Positions 25,844 through 34,502 of a DNA stretch of 64,000 bases are shown here, piece after piece. The DNA lies in the NCBI GenBank assembly GCA_020436085.1, contig JAGQYM010000011.1, positions 32,665 through 96,664 of the forward strand, written 5' to 3'. Numbering within the stretch: the stretch's first letter is position 1; each line of letters opens with the position of its first letter. The position numbers and the translations under genes were made by a program. The stretch is from Cyclobacteriaceae bacterium. GTDB lineage: Bacteria > Bacteroidota > Bacteroidia > Cytophagales > Cyclobacteriaceae. Below the pieces are notes generated by a model, which worked only from the letters and a program-made list of their open reading frames with translations, was not told where the DNA came from and ran no database searches.

Positions 25844-27268
25844 TTACTTTCGATAATCCAGCGCAGGTTTTCTGTTGCCTAGTAGAGCCTCGTATTTGAA
25901 GCCCGGCCCTCTGCGTTCATTGAACTCCTTAGTAGCAGCATCGATCAGCTTAGGGTCATTCATCAAGTCAACTGCCGTGAGTGCAAGCGTCTTTGCGGCA
26001 ACCATCATTCCTTTATAACCGATCGGAGTTCCTCCTGAGGCAACAGCTTGCCAGCTATGTGCAGGTGTTCCCGGCACCCATGTAGCCGCACGCATAGCCG
26101 CCAGCGGAACATTCCAGCTTACATCACCCGTATCAGCTGATGCTTTTCCATCTTCAGCTTTCATGGGTTCCACAACACCAGCCTCTGAGATAGGAGGTGG
26201 CGTTCCTGCAAGCGTCTTTTGTATTTTCTCTGCAAAGACCTTGTCAGCATCCGTATAGCTGACACCGCCTACCTTCATAAGGTTGGCATGCATTGCTTTT
26301 TGAAGCGTTTCATTTGGCAGGCGATCATAGGTGCCGCCAATGATCTCATATTCCATTTTTGTTTCCGTTCCTATCGCTGCACCTTCTGCACATTTCACTA
26401 CCCGATTCCACATGGAGCGAACTTCCTCCCTGTTTTGATGACGGATGACATAATACACCTCAGCGTTGTTCGGAACAATGTTAGGCGCATCTCCACCTTT
26501 GGTAATCACATAATGGATGCGACTTCCTTCCGTAGTGTGCTCACGCATCATGTTCACCATGTCGTCCATAGCCTCCACACCATCAAGAGCTGATCGTCCT
26601 TGCTCAGGAGCAGCAGCTGCGTGTGACGATGTGCCGTTGAATCTGAACTTACCTGAAATGGTTGCAAGGTTCGTGCTCGGATTTGCAGCGTTGGCATCGC
26701 CCGCGTGCCAGCTCACAATCGCATCCACATCATTGAACAACCCTTCTCTCACCATGTACACCTTTCCTGATCCACCTTCTTCAGCAGGAGTGCCATAAAA
26801 GCGAATGGTTCCACTCTTCTTGCTTGACGCAAGCCAATCTTTTACAGCAATGGCCGCTGCCATCGAACCTGTACCAAACAAATGATGACCGCAGGCTTGA
26901 CCAGGGGCACCAGCAACCCGTGGCTTTCTTTCGGGTGACGCCTCCTGAGACATTCCCGGCAAAGCATCAAACTCACCAAGTATGCCGATCACCGGTTTAC
27001 CCGAACCGTAACTCGCAACAAATGCAGTGGGTATACCGGCAACACCTTTTTCAACTTTGAATCCTGCTTTCTGCAATTCACCCTGCAGCAAAGCAGAGCT
27101 CTTTTCCTCGAGGTATCCTAACTCAGGGTTTTCCCAAATCTGTCGGGCAACATCGGTATAATTATCTGCCTTAGCATCAAGTGACTTAATGATCGCGTCT
27201 TTTTCCTTCTGTGCAAACACCGCAAGTGGCGCAAACACCGCAATCATTATTAATTTCTGAAACTTCAT
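25844..27268 (-). CDS. Secreted M20D amidohydrolase (AbgB-like), copy 2
   Basis: A 474-aa protein with a signal peptide (cut after VFA). It is an M20 metallopeptidase-like aminoacylase: GEFDALPG, the Cys-Gly-His metal motif (GQACGHHLFGTG), PAEEGG, the dimerisation-domain SHAAAAPEQGRSALDG, and a final GTPAHSWQ. It most resembles AbgB, which cleaves p-aminobenzoyl-glutamate, but related enzymes act on N-acyl amino acids and indole conjugates. It is over 60% similar by eye to the gene at 28509 and lies in the same leftward operon. CGHH and PAHSW differ from the CGHN and PGHSW of its paralogue. Start at 27268 gives the better signal peptide. Confidence 0.9.
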   Translation of the reverse strand: MKFQKLIMIAVFAPLAVFAQKEKDAIIKSLDAKADNYTDVARQIWENPELGYLEEKSSALLQGELQKAGFKVEKGVAGIPTAFVASYGSGKPVIGILGEFDALPGMSQEASPERKPRVAGAPGQACGHHLFGTGSMAAAIAVKDWLASSKKSGTIRFYGTPAEEGGSGKVYMVREGLFNDVDAIVSWHAGDANAANPSTNLATISGKFRFNGTSSHAAAAPEQGRSALDGVEAMDDMVNMMREHTTEGSRIHYVITKGGDAPNIVPNNAEVYYVIRHQNREEVRSMWNRVVKCAEGAAIGTETKMEYEIIGGTYDRLPNETLQKAMHANLMKVGGVSYTDADKVFAEKIQKTLAGTPPPISEAGVVEPMKAEDGKASADTGDVSWNVPLAAMRAATWVPGTPAHSWQAVASGGTPIGYKGMMVAAKTLALTAVDLMNDPKLIDAATKEFNERRGPGFKYEALLGNRKPALDYRK

Positions 27269-27297
27269 TATCGGTTGGTTTAGGTTTACTTCTCTCT

Positions 27298-28503
27298 TTA
27301 TTTCCAAAACTTATAAATCTTCCCTTCCTTCATTACGAATTGTACATCCAACATCGTCCTGATGTCCTTCAATGGGTTTCCTTCAACCGCAATAATGTCA
27401 GCAGACAAACCAGGAGAAATGCTCCCGGTTATTTTGTCTAGATTAATGGACTTCGCAGCGGTGGTCGACATCGACACAATGGCATCCATAGGGTCCTGAC
27501 CACCTTTCAATACCCGTGCTACGAGCTCCTCAAGATTATGTCCGTGCGCACCAGCAACAGCGTCAGTTCCGTAAACAATTTGTAAACCCCTAGTCTTTAG
27601 TGCAAGCTTAAACGTGGCTACCGCTTTGCCCACTGCTTGCTCCATCTGATTGAATCCTTCTTCAGTAAATCCTGCAGCCCCGATGTAGTTCTTCCGGTGA
27701 GCAAAGTAGTTGTCGAAGATAAGGCCAATGTGCGGATCATAATATGTTCCGGTTTTAGCCAACAGCTCCAATGTTTCCTTATCGAGTAGAGATCCGTGTT
27801 CAATAGCAGTGCATCCTGCTGCAATGGCTCGCCTTGCACTTTCAGAACCATGAGCATGCACAACAGTGCGCAATCCACGCTTCTTCGCTTCACCACAGGC
27901 AACATCCAATTGTTCCTGTGATAGGGTAGGCGTGCCACCAACGCGAATGCTTGCCGAGGCAAAAATCTTAATTACATCCGCTCCGGCATCTGCTAATTTA
28001 TTTACAGCAACTCTGATGCTATCTGCGTTTCCCGTCCACTCACCGATGGCACCCATTGACGTCAATATTCTTGGGCCAGGAAGTACACCACGATTAATCG
28101 CATCGCGTACATCACCTTCTGGAGCAGCTCCGAGACATTGCACCGCAGTAACACCAGCCATCAGCGTTTGATAAGCATTCTCTGCATTGTACAATACACG
28201 CTGAGCTGACGACTCCTCTTCGGGCCTGGCATCATGAAGTTTTCCATCGGGATCGAAGTGCCAGTCAAGGTGTACGTGAGTGTCGATTACACCCGGCAGC
28301 AGCGTATAACCTTTTAGGTCATACACTTTTCCCACTGTGTTGCTGGAGACCTCTTTGATCTTTCCATTTTCAACAATCACATTTTTACCCTCGATCGTTG
28401 CACCCTTGCCATCAAGTATTCGATCAGGCTTAAGCGTGATGACACCTTCTTGCGCGAATACAAGTGTTGAAAGGAAGACAAAAGAAAGAAGCAGGTATTT
28501 CAC
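27298..28503 (-). CDS. Secreted amidohydrolase (imidazolonepropionase-like)
   Basis: A 401-aa protein with signal peptide (residues 1-17). Metal-site residues are in DTHVHLDWH, VIKIFAS (possible carboxylated Lys), VVHAHGSES, IEHGS and GTDAVAGAHGHN. This is the aryldialkylphosphatase/Xaa-Pro dipeptidase-like branch of the amidohydrolase superfamily. It lies between two M20 paralogues: 5 bp after the upstream gene and 29 bp before the downstream one. All three are exported, so they probably break down a shared class of extracellular amide compounds. The compound is not known. Confidence 0.9.
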   Translation of the reverse strand: MKYLLLSFVFLSTLVFAQEGVITLKPDRILDGKGATIEGKNVIVENGKIKEVSSNTVGKVYDLKGYTLLPGVIDTHVHLDWHFDPDGKLHDARPEEESSAQRVLYNAENAYQTLMAGVTAVQCLGAAPEGDVRDAINRGVLPGPRILTSMGAIGEWTGNADSIRVAVNKLADAGADVIKIFASASIRVGGTPTLSQEQLDVACGEAKKRGLRTVVHAHGSESARRAIAAGCTAIEHGSLLDKETLELLAKTGTYYDPHIGLIFDNYFAHRKNYIGAAGFTEEGFNQMEQAVGKAVATFKLALKTRGLQIVYGTDAVAGAHGHNLEELVARVLKGGQDPMDAIVSMSTTAAKSINLDKITGSISPGLSADIIAVEGNPLKDIRTMLDVQFVMKEGKIYKFWK

Positions 28504-28508
28504 GTTCC

Positions 28509-29945
28509 TTATTTTGACTTTCTGATATCAAGTGGGGGAGGAATGTCTCCTACAAGAGATTCATACTTGAAATTTGCCCCGCGTTTTTGATCAAACTCTT
28601 TCTTGGAAGCTTCTAACAACTTCGGATCAGTAAACAAGTCAATCGCTGTCATCGTTAAAGTCTTGGCAGCTACCAGCATACCTTTGAAGCCGATAGTCGA
28701 GCCAGTACAAGAGACCGCTTGCCAACTATGACCAGGAGTTCCAGGCACATAGGTAGCTGCCGTCATACTAGCTGTAGGCACCACCCAACTTACATCGCCA
28801 GTATCAGCCGATGCATTGGTGTGACTGTATTTAAAAGGTTGAATCTGATTTGCGCTTTCCAGCGGCACACTTCTGTCTCCAAAACTCTTGCTCAGCTTCT
28901 CAGCAAACGCTTTCTCTTCTGGTGTATAACTCACTCCTCCAACCTTTTCCAGGTTCTTGTACATCGCCATTGACAACGCTTCAATAGGTAGGCGATCAAA
29001 CGTACCGCCTTCTACTTGTACTTCCACGGTAGTCTCAGTTCCATGAGCCGCGCCTTCAGCACACTTCACAATGCGATCCCATATTCTTCTTACTTCTTCA
29101 CGATCGCGATGACGCACCAGGTATTCCACCTCAGCGTAAGCCGGCACCACGTTCGCAGCTTCACCGCCTCTTCTGATCACATAGTGAATGCGGGTAGGCT
29201 CAGTAGTATGCTCTCTCATCATATTCACCATACTGTTCATAGCTTCAACACCATCGAGTGCAGATCGACCGCGCTCTGGTGCGGCAGCAGCATGTGACGC
29301 AATACCCTTAAACTTAAACACACCCGCCTTAGTAGCAAGATTCGTGTTTGGTCCCGCATTGTTTCTGTCACCCGCATGCCACGTGATCACGGCATCCACG
29401 TCATTGAAGAGTCCTTCGCGTACCATGAATACTTTTGCATCACCAGCTTCTTCTGCTGGCGTACCGTAAAACTTAACTGTTCCAGTCTTCTTATTTTTTG
29501 CTAGCCACTCTTTGGTTTCTATGGCAGCAGCAAGTGATCCTGTTCCAAAGAGATTGTGACCACAACCATGCCCTGGTGCGCCCTCCACTTTGATCTTTCT
29601 CTCCGGATAGAATGCCTCTTGCGACAATCCCGGTAAGGCATCGAACTCACCAAGCACACCAATCACCGGTTTGCCTGAACCGTAGGTTGCAACAAATGCT
29701 GTAGGAATGCCAGCAACTCCTTTCTCTACTTTGAACCCCGCCTTCTCCAGTTCGCTCGCAAGCAGCGCAGAGCTCTTGTCTTCAAGGTAGCCCGGTTCAG
29801 CAAACTCCCAGATTTGTTTGGCCACACTCGAGTAGTGATCATACTTTGAGTCCAAAGATTTTATTACGGCATCCTTGTCCTTCTGACAATAGGCAGCAAG
29901 CGGCAATGCCAAAATCGCAATAACTGCTAGTCGATGTTTAAGCAT
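28509..29945 (-). CDS. Secreted M20D amidohydrolase (AbgB-like), copy 1
   Basis: A 478-aa protein, first gene of the leftward operon. The signal peptide ends near AYCQ; the ATG at 29945 is preferred to one at 29987. Motifs are those of M20D: GEFDALPG, GHGCGHNLFGTG, PAEEAGDAK, SHAAAAPERGRSALDGVEAMN and GTPGHSWQAV. Long identical stretches with the gene at 25844 show a gene duplication with the smaller amidohydrolase left in between. The 5' side faces the serine hydrolase gene (divergent, 182 bp). Confidence 0.9.
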   Translation of the reverse strand: MLKHRLAVIAILALPLAAYCQKDKDAVIKSLDSKYDHYSSVAKQIWEFAEPGYLEDKSSALLASELEKAGFKVEKGVAGIPTAFVATYGSGKPVIGVLGEFDALPGLSQEAFYPERKIKVEGAPGHGCGHNLFGTGSLAAAIETKEWLAKNKKTGTVKFYGTPAEEAGDAKVFMVREGLFNDVDAVITWHAGDRNNAGPNTNLATKAGVFKFKGIASHAAAAPERGRSALDGVEAMNSMVNMMREHTTEPTRIHYVIRRGGEAANVVPAYAEVEYLVRHRDREEVRRIWDRIVKCAEGAAHGTETTVEVQVEGGTFDRLPIEALSMAMYKNLEKVGGVSYTPEEKAFAEKLSKSFGDRSVPLESANQIQPFKYSHTNASADTGDVSWVVPTASMTAATYVPGTPGHSWQAVSCTGSTIGFKGMLVAAKTLTMTAIDLFTDPKLLEASKKEFDQKRGANFKYESLVGDIPPPLDIRKSK

Positions 29946-30127
29946 AGAATTCAGGTTTAAGTCAATGAATGTATTTAAAAAGGCCATGAACGAAAAGAGT
30001 TCTTATAAGATCGGCTGAACACTCACCTTCAAAGGGGGTGCATTGATTGTTTTTAAAACCCCTCACTGTTCGGGATGGTTTCTTATCGATCAAAAATCTA
30101 ATGTTGTCTGTTGTTTGGCTGGTCTGT

Positions 30128-31207
30128 ATGAAGGTAACAAAAGCAAATTTCATAGCCGTAATGTCATGCGCGGTACTGCTTGCCTGCAGCGAGGATGATG
30201 AGCCCGCTATTGCACCAGCAGAAGGATGGGAACTTGCCTCACCATCTTCACAAAATATAGAGGACTTAAGTGGTCTTGATGCGAAAGCATCCGCACTTGC
30301 GAGGCTTACCAGCGTTGCAGTTGTACGCAATGGCAAACTTGTCTACCATTCATATCACAACGGGTACAAGCAGGACAGCCTTCACGATGTTAGGTCGGTA
30401 ACCAAAAGTGTGGTGGGATTGCTAGTGGGTAAGGCGTTGGAGGACGGAGCTATCGGGAGTATCGATGACCCAATTGATTTCTACCTTCCCGATGAGTTTT
30501 CGTTAAATGAAAAGCAAAAGGAGATTACGATTCATCATCTCTTGAATATGTCAGGAGGATTCCAGTGGAACGAAACGAATGGAAATGCTTACAACGAATG
30601 GGTGTTGTCGGAAGATCCAATGCAATTTTTATTAGACAAGCCAATAGTTAATACTCCAGGAAGCACATACAATTACAATTCAGCGGCCGTACATCTCCTT
30701 GGTGTCGTACTTGCCAACGCAACCGGGTCCAATCTTAAAGATTATGCTCAGTCTGTTTTGTTTGATAAAATTGAAATTCCGCAAACGCAGTGGGAAAGTG
30801 TGGATGAGACTTATTTTAATGGAGGATCTGGCATCCGATTAAGAACGCTGGACCTGGCGCGAATAGGACAGTTGGTTCTTAACGGAGGTACATTCAAAGG
30901 TGAATCGGTAGTGCCAGTGGAGTGGGTTAACTTTATGACCACCCCAGCCTATAGTTGGACGCTTGACTACGGCTTCTTTCGCGATTATACCTATGGTAAT
31001 CTCTTTTGGGTTCATGAATATGAGGGAGAGACTAATTATCTGGCATGGGGATATGGTGGTCAATTCATTTACATCAGCCCACCCAAAAACCTGGTGATTG
31101 TCACCACAACCAACTGGATCGCTTTAAGTGAAATAGGCGGACCAGGCGTTTCCGAACAGCAGGCCTTCGACCTGATCCTGAACTACATCCTTCCACGAGT
31201 CAAATAG
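30128..31207 (+). CDS. Serine hydrolase lipoprotein, beta-lactamase fold
   Basis: A 359-aa protein. The ATG at 30128 gives a lipoprotein signal peptide (lipobox LLAC, Cys about residue 20); an earlier TTG at 30047 is unlikely. S-x-x-K motif: Ser90-Val-Thr-Lys93. The Tyr motif lies in TYNYNSAA (Tyr183). The C-terminal WGYGGQFIYISP replaces the KTG triad with a GGQ segment, as is common in class C-like esterases. It is only distantly like the hydrolase at 12721. Role: periplasmic hydrolysis of an ester or amide; substrate unknown. Confidence 0.88.
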   Translation: MKVTKANFIAVMSCAVLLACSEDDEPAIAPAEGWELASPSSQNIEDLSGLDAKASALARLTSVAVVRNGKLVYHSYHNGYKQDSLHDVRSVTKSVVGLLVGKALEDGAIGSIDDPIDFYLPDEFSLNEKQKEITIHHLLNMSGGFQWNETNGNAYNEWVLSEDPMQFLLDKPIVNTPGSTYNYNSAAVHLLGVVLANATGSNLKDYAQSVLFDKIEIPQTQWESVDETYFNGGSGIRLRTLDLARIGQLVLNGGTFKGESVVPVEWVNFMTTPAYSWTLDYGFFRDYTYGNLFWVHEYEGETNYLAWGYGGQFIYISPPKNLVIVTTTNWIALSEIGGPGVSEQQAFDLILNYILPRVK

Positions 31208-31275
31208 CAAAGCCTCTGCCGAAAAGGCATTTACCACCGTTTATCAGAGGTGTTGGCCATATTTGTAATCAATGC

Positions 31276-31445
31276 TTAAACCCGGAATATGCAATAGAGA
31301 TTTTGTTCGCTTCGAGCAAAATATTTTATCGCATATTGACGAATGCTGATGGTAACATCGGCATTGTCAGGGTTTAACCCAGACAAAGCGTAGCTTTCGT
31401 CTGCTCTCCGGGCAAATTATGCTCGAATGCATAATTTGGGTTAAA
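31276..31445 (+). ncRNA. Highly structured two-module element upstream of lactate genes
   Basis: Nearly every base can pair. Module A: outer stem 31276-31283 with 31370-31377 (TTAAACCC/GGGTTTAA) encloses two arms. Arm 1 is 31286-31292 with 31331-31337 around 31300-31309 with 31313-31322; arm 2 is 31338-31340 plus 31342-31351 with 31356-31368. Module B: outer stem 31373-31380 with 31438-31445 (TTTAACCC/GGGTTAAA) encloses 31380-31389 with 31393-31403 and the perfect 10-bp stem 31413-31422 with 31429-31438. The two outer stems share the palindrome GGGTTTAACCC, so they exclude each other. The element ends 19 nt before the dehydrogenase ATG. It could be a leader RNA or a REP/MITE-like DNA element; I match it to no known family. 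Confidence 0.55.
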
Positions 31446-31464
31446 TTGATTTATTAATCTTCGT

Positions 31465-34377
31465 ATGTCCGTGACCTCAACTCCTACATCTTCCGATACA
31501 ACGTCCAAATCGTTCGCTAATCTTTTACGTCAGGCGCTGACATGTGAAGTCCTTGATGACGCCTATTCACTTGGTATGTATTCCACTGATGCGAGTATCT
31601 ACCAGGTACAACCAGTCGCGGTAGTGATCCCAAAGGATGAATCGGATGTGCGAAAGGCTGTGGAGCTTGCTAACCAACATAACGTATCAATTTTACCCAG
31701 AGGTGGTGGAACGAGCCTCGCAGGTCAGAGCGTAGGGAGATCGATGATTCTTGATTTCTCGAAACATCTTGACAAGGTGATAGAAATTAATGCCGAGGAA
31801 CAATGGGTGAGAGTTCAGCCGGGAAAGATCAGAGACGAACTCAACGCAGAACTCAAGAAATACAATCTGCACTTTGCACCAGACCCCGCCACAAGCAGCC
31901 GCGCAAATGTTGGTGGCATGGTGGGCAACAACAGTTCCGGGATGAAAAGCATCCTCTATGGAAAGACCGTTGACCATGTGTTGGAAGCGCGTGTACTACT
32001 TGCAGATGGCACTCAAATGCATTTGAAGAAAACTTCACCAGAGGAGTATTCACAAATTGAAAACAAGAATGATCGCGAGGGGCAGATATATAAAAAGTTC
32101 AGATCCCTGGTAAAGGAACAGGCAGAGGAGGTTGAAAAACGCTTCCCAAAAGTGATGCGAAGAGTGGGCGGCTACAATTTAGACGAGTTCACAAATACCC
32201 CCGATTGGAACCTCGCCAAACTCATCACCGGAAGTGAAGGGACTTTGGCCGTAACACTTGAATTAAAACTAAACCTCGAACCGCTCCCCAAACATAAATC
32301 TGTTTGTGCGCTTCACTTCAAAACCTTTTTGGATGCGATAGGTACCGTCTCCGATATCTTGAAATATAAACCCGCTGCCGTTGAGATCATTGACGAGACC
32401 GTGATCAAGTTGAGCAGAGAGAATCTTACAACCAAACAGTACTGCCATTTCATTCATGGTGATCCCGGAGCAATTCTCCTCGTTGAGTTTTATGACGATG
32501 ATGCGCAAAAGGTGCTTGATCGGCCAAAGCAAATGGCCGATGACCTTCAGCACTTGGGCAAAGGATATGCCTATCCTATCTATGGTGAGGGAAGAGAATA
32601 TGATGAAGTATTGTTAGTGCGCAAGAAAGGTCTCGGACTAATGATGGGAATGACGGGCGGGCCGAAACCACTTGCTTTTATTGAAGATGCAGCAGTACCC
32701 ATAGAACACTTGCCCGAATACATAGACTCCGTTGTTAAAGTGTGTGAGAAACATGGCACGTTTCCCGCGATGTATGCCCATGCCAGCGTGGGGTTGATAC
32801 ACGTACGCCCGATTCTGGATTTGCGCAAGCAGGAAGACATTGAGAAACTGAAGGGAATAGCCAATGATACCTTCGATCTTGTGGTGAAATACAAAGGTGC
32901 ATGGAGTGGTGAGCATGGTGATGGCATGGTGCGCAGCCCGTTCAATGAGAAGTTCTTCGGCAAACAATTGTATGATGCATTCAAAGAAGTGAAGCGTCTG
33001 TTTGATCCAAAGAATCTCATGAACCCGGGAAAGATCGTTGATGCTGAACCGATTGACAGCAACCTGAAATATGGTTCCAGCTATCGAGATTCAGATGTAG
33101 CTGCTCAGTTTCACTATCGCAAGGAGGGAAACTTCAGCGAATCAGTGCACATGTGTACTGGTGTGGGTGAGTGTCGCAAGACAATGGGTGGCACAATGTG
33201 TCCAAGTTTCCGTGCCACAAGGGATGAGGAACATTCAACTCGTGGTCGCGCCAATGCCCTTCGCATGGCGATGTCCAATCAACTCGATGACATGGGGCTG
33301 ACAAGCCCACGACTGCATCAGGCCCTAGATCTTTGTCTGTCCTGTAAAGCATGCAAGTCAGAGTGTCCCAGCAATGTGGATATGGCCAAGATGAAGAGCG
33401 ATGTGCAACAACTCTATTATGAAAAGCATGGCACCACATTGCGCGATCGATTGATACGCGACTCAGCGAAAGCATCAAAACAATTTTCAGGTGGATTGGC
33501 AAAGTTGGTTAACAGTATCCAGCGCAGCGGTCTCTTTCGATCTGCGATGGATAGCCTCGCAGGCTTCGACAAGAAAAGGGTGTTGCCAGACCATGCCTCT
33601 GAGCCTTTCTATAAATGGTTTGAGAAAAATGGTAAGAACCAGCCCGAAGAAAACAAGCAGGTTGTACTCTTTGCCGACACTTATCTCAACTACCACGAAC
33701 CCAACATTGGTATCTCAGCCTATGAGCTGCTCTCATCTTGTGGGTATGAAGTTATTCTTGCCAATGTAGGTTGTTGTCAGCGCCCGAAGATATCCCATGG
33801 CTTTTTGAAAGAAGCGAAGGAACATGGCCAGAAAACCTTGGATGGCTTGAAAGTATACCTGAGTAAGGGATTGAAAGTAGTGGTATGTGAACCCAGCTGT
33901 GCATCAGCATTGAATGACGACCTTCCTGACCTGATCGATGACCAGGCCTTGGGAGCGCAACTGAAGGAAGGAGTAATGATGATTGATGTGTTCCTCCAAA
34001 AGGAAATGGATAATGGAAATTTGGATAAGAAACTGACCTCGATAGCAGGCAATATCTCCATACATGGTCATTGTCATCAAAAGGCCCTATACGGCACAGC
34101 CGCTATGAAGAAAACAATTCATGCCAACGGGCATACCATTAGCGAGATACCTTCCGGTTGCTGCGGCATGGCAGGATCGTTTGGTTATGAAAAGGAACAT
34201 TATGATCTGTCCGAAAAGATAGGAGAGAGTGTTCTTTTCCCACAGGTGAGAACAATGAAAGATGGAACGACATTAGTAGCCAACGGATTTAGCTGTCGCC
34301 ACCAGATAGAACATTTTACAGGAGTAAAACCGAAACACTGGGTTGAAGTAGTGAGACCCATTTCCGATAATGATTAA
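31465..34377 (+). CDS. FAD-linked oxidase / Fe-S / CCG fusion, probable D-lactate or D-2-hydroxyacid dehydrogenase
   Basis: A 970-aa fusion. The FAD-binding domain covers about residues 45-190 (ILPRGGGTSLAGQ), the FAD-oxidase C-terminal domain about 225-530, a two-cluster ferredoxin region starts at Cys564 with CLSCKACKSECP from Cys624, and two CCG segments lie at Cys770-Cys771 and Cys899-Cys900. This is the GlcD+GlcF arrangement in one chain, as in YdiJ-type D-2-hydroxyacid dehydrogenases. The lactate permease gene 125 bp downstream makes D-lactate (or a related 2-hydroxy acid) the likely substrate, with electrons passed to the quinone pool. Known YdiJ-like proteins are about 1000 aa, so it is complete. 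Confidence 0.88.
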   Translation: MSVTSTPTSSDTTSKSFANLLRQALTCEVLDDAYSLGMYSTDASIYQVQPVAVVIPKDESDVRKAVELANQHNVSILPRGGGTSLAGQSVGRSMILDFSKHLDKVIEINAEEQWVRVQPGKIRDELNAELKKYNLHFAPDPATSSRANVGGMVGNNSSGMKSILYGKTVDHVLEARVLLADGTQMHLKKTSPEEYSQIENKNDREGQIYKKFRSLVKEQAEEVEKRFPKVMRRVGGYNLDEFTNTPDWNLAKLITGSEGTLAVTLELKLNLEPLPKHKSVCALHFKTFLDAIGTVSDILKYKPAAVEIIDETVIKLSRENLTTKQYCHFIHGDPGAILLVEFYDDDAQKVLDRPKQMADDLQHLGKGYAYPIYGEGREYDEVLLVRKKGLGLMMGMTGGPKPLAFIEDAAVPIEHLPEYIDSVVKVCEKHGTFPAMYAHASVGLIHVRPILDLRKQEDIEKLKGIANDTFDLVVKYKGAWSGEHGDGMVRSPFNEKFFGKQLYDAFKEVKRLFDPKNLMNPGKIVDAEPIDSNLKYGSSYRDSDVAAQFHYRKEGNFSESVHMCTGVGECRKTMGGTMCPSFRATRDEEHSTRGRANALRMAMSNQLDDMGLTSPRLHQALDLCLSCKACKSECPSNVDMAKMKSDVQQLYYEKHGTTLRDRLIRDSAKASKQFSGGLAKLVNSIQRSGLFRSAMDSLAGFDKKRVLPDHASEPFYKWFEKNGKNQPEENKQVVLFADTYLNYHEPNIGISAYELLSSCGYEVILANVGCCQRPKISHGFLKEAKEHGQKTLDGLKVYLSKGLKVVVCEPSCASALNDDLPDLIDDQALGAQLKEGVMMIDVFLQKEMDNGNLDKKLTSIAGNISIHGHCHQKALYGTAAMKKTIHANGHTISEIPSGCCGMAGSFGYEKEHYDLSEKIGESVLFPQVRTMKDGTTLVANGFSCRHQIEHFTGVKPKHWVEVVRPISDND

Positions 34378-34502
34378 CTCAGCCATTTTCTTATGGAGTA
34401 TATAAAAGGAGTTGGCGCAATTTACTATGGGCTGTTGACCATTGACTTATTGAGGTTCGGTAGATGGCCAACTGTCCATAACTTGAAACTCTCTCTTCTC
34501 CC

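Noticed and set aside
31213-31250. Extra stem CCTCTG/CAGAGG after the serine hydrolase gene
   Set aside because: Only 6 bp with a 26-nt interior and no T run; too weak to call a terminator or part of the structured element.
31276-31445. Assignment of the structured leader to a known riboswitch class
   Set aside because: I could not match conserved cores of common classes (for example SAM, TPP, cobalamin, glycine, lysine) to it by eye, so it is left unnamed.
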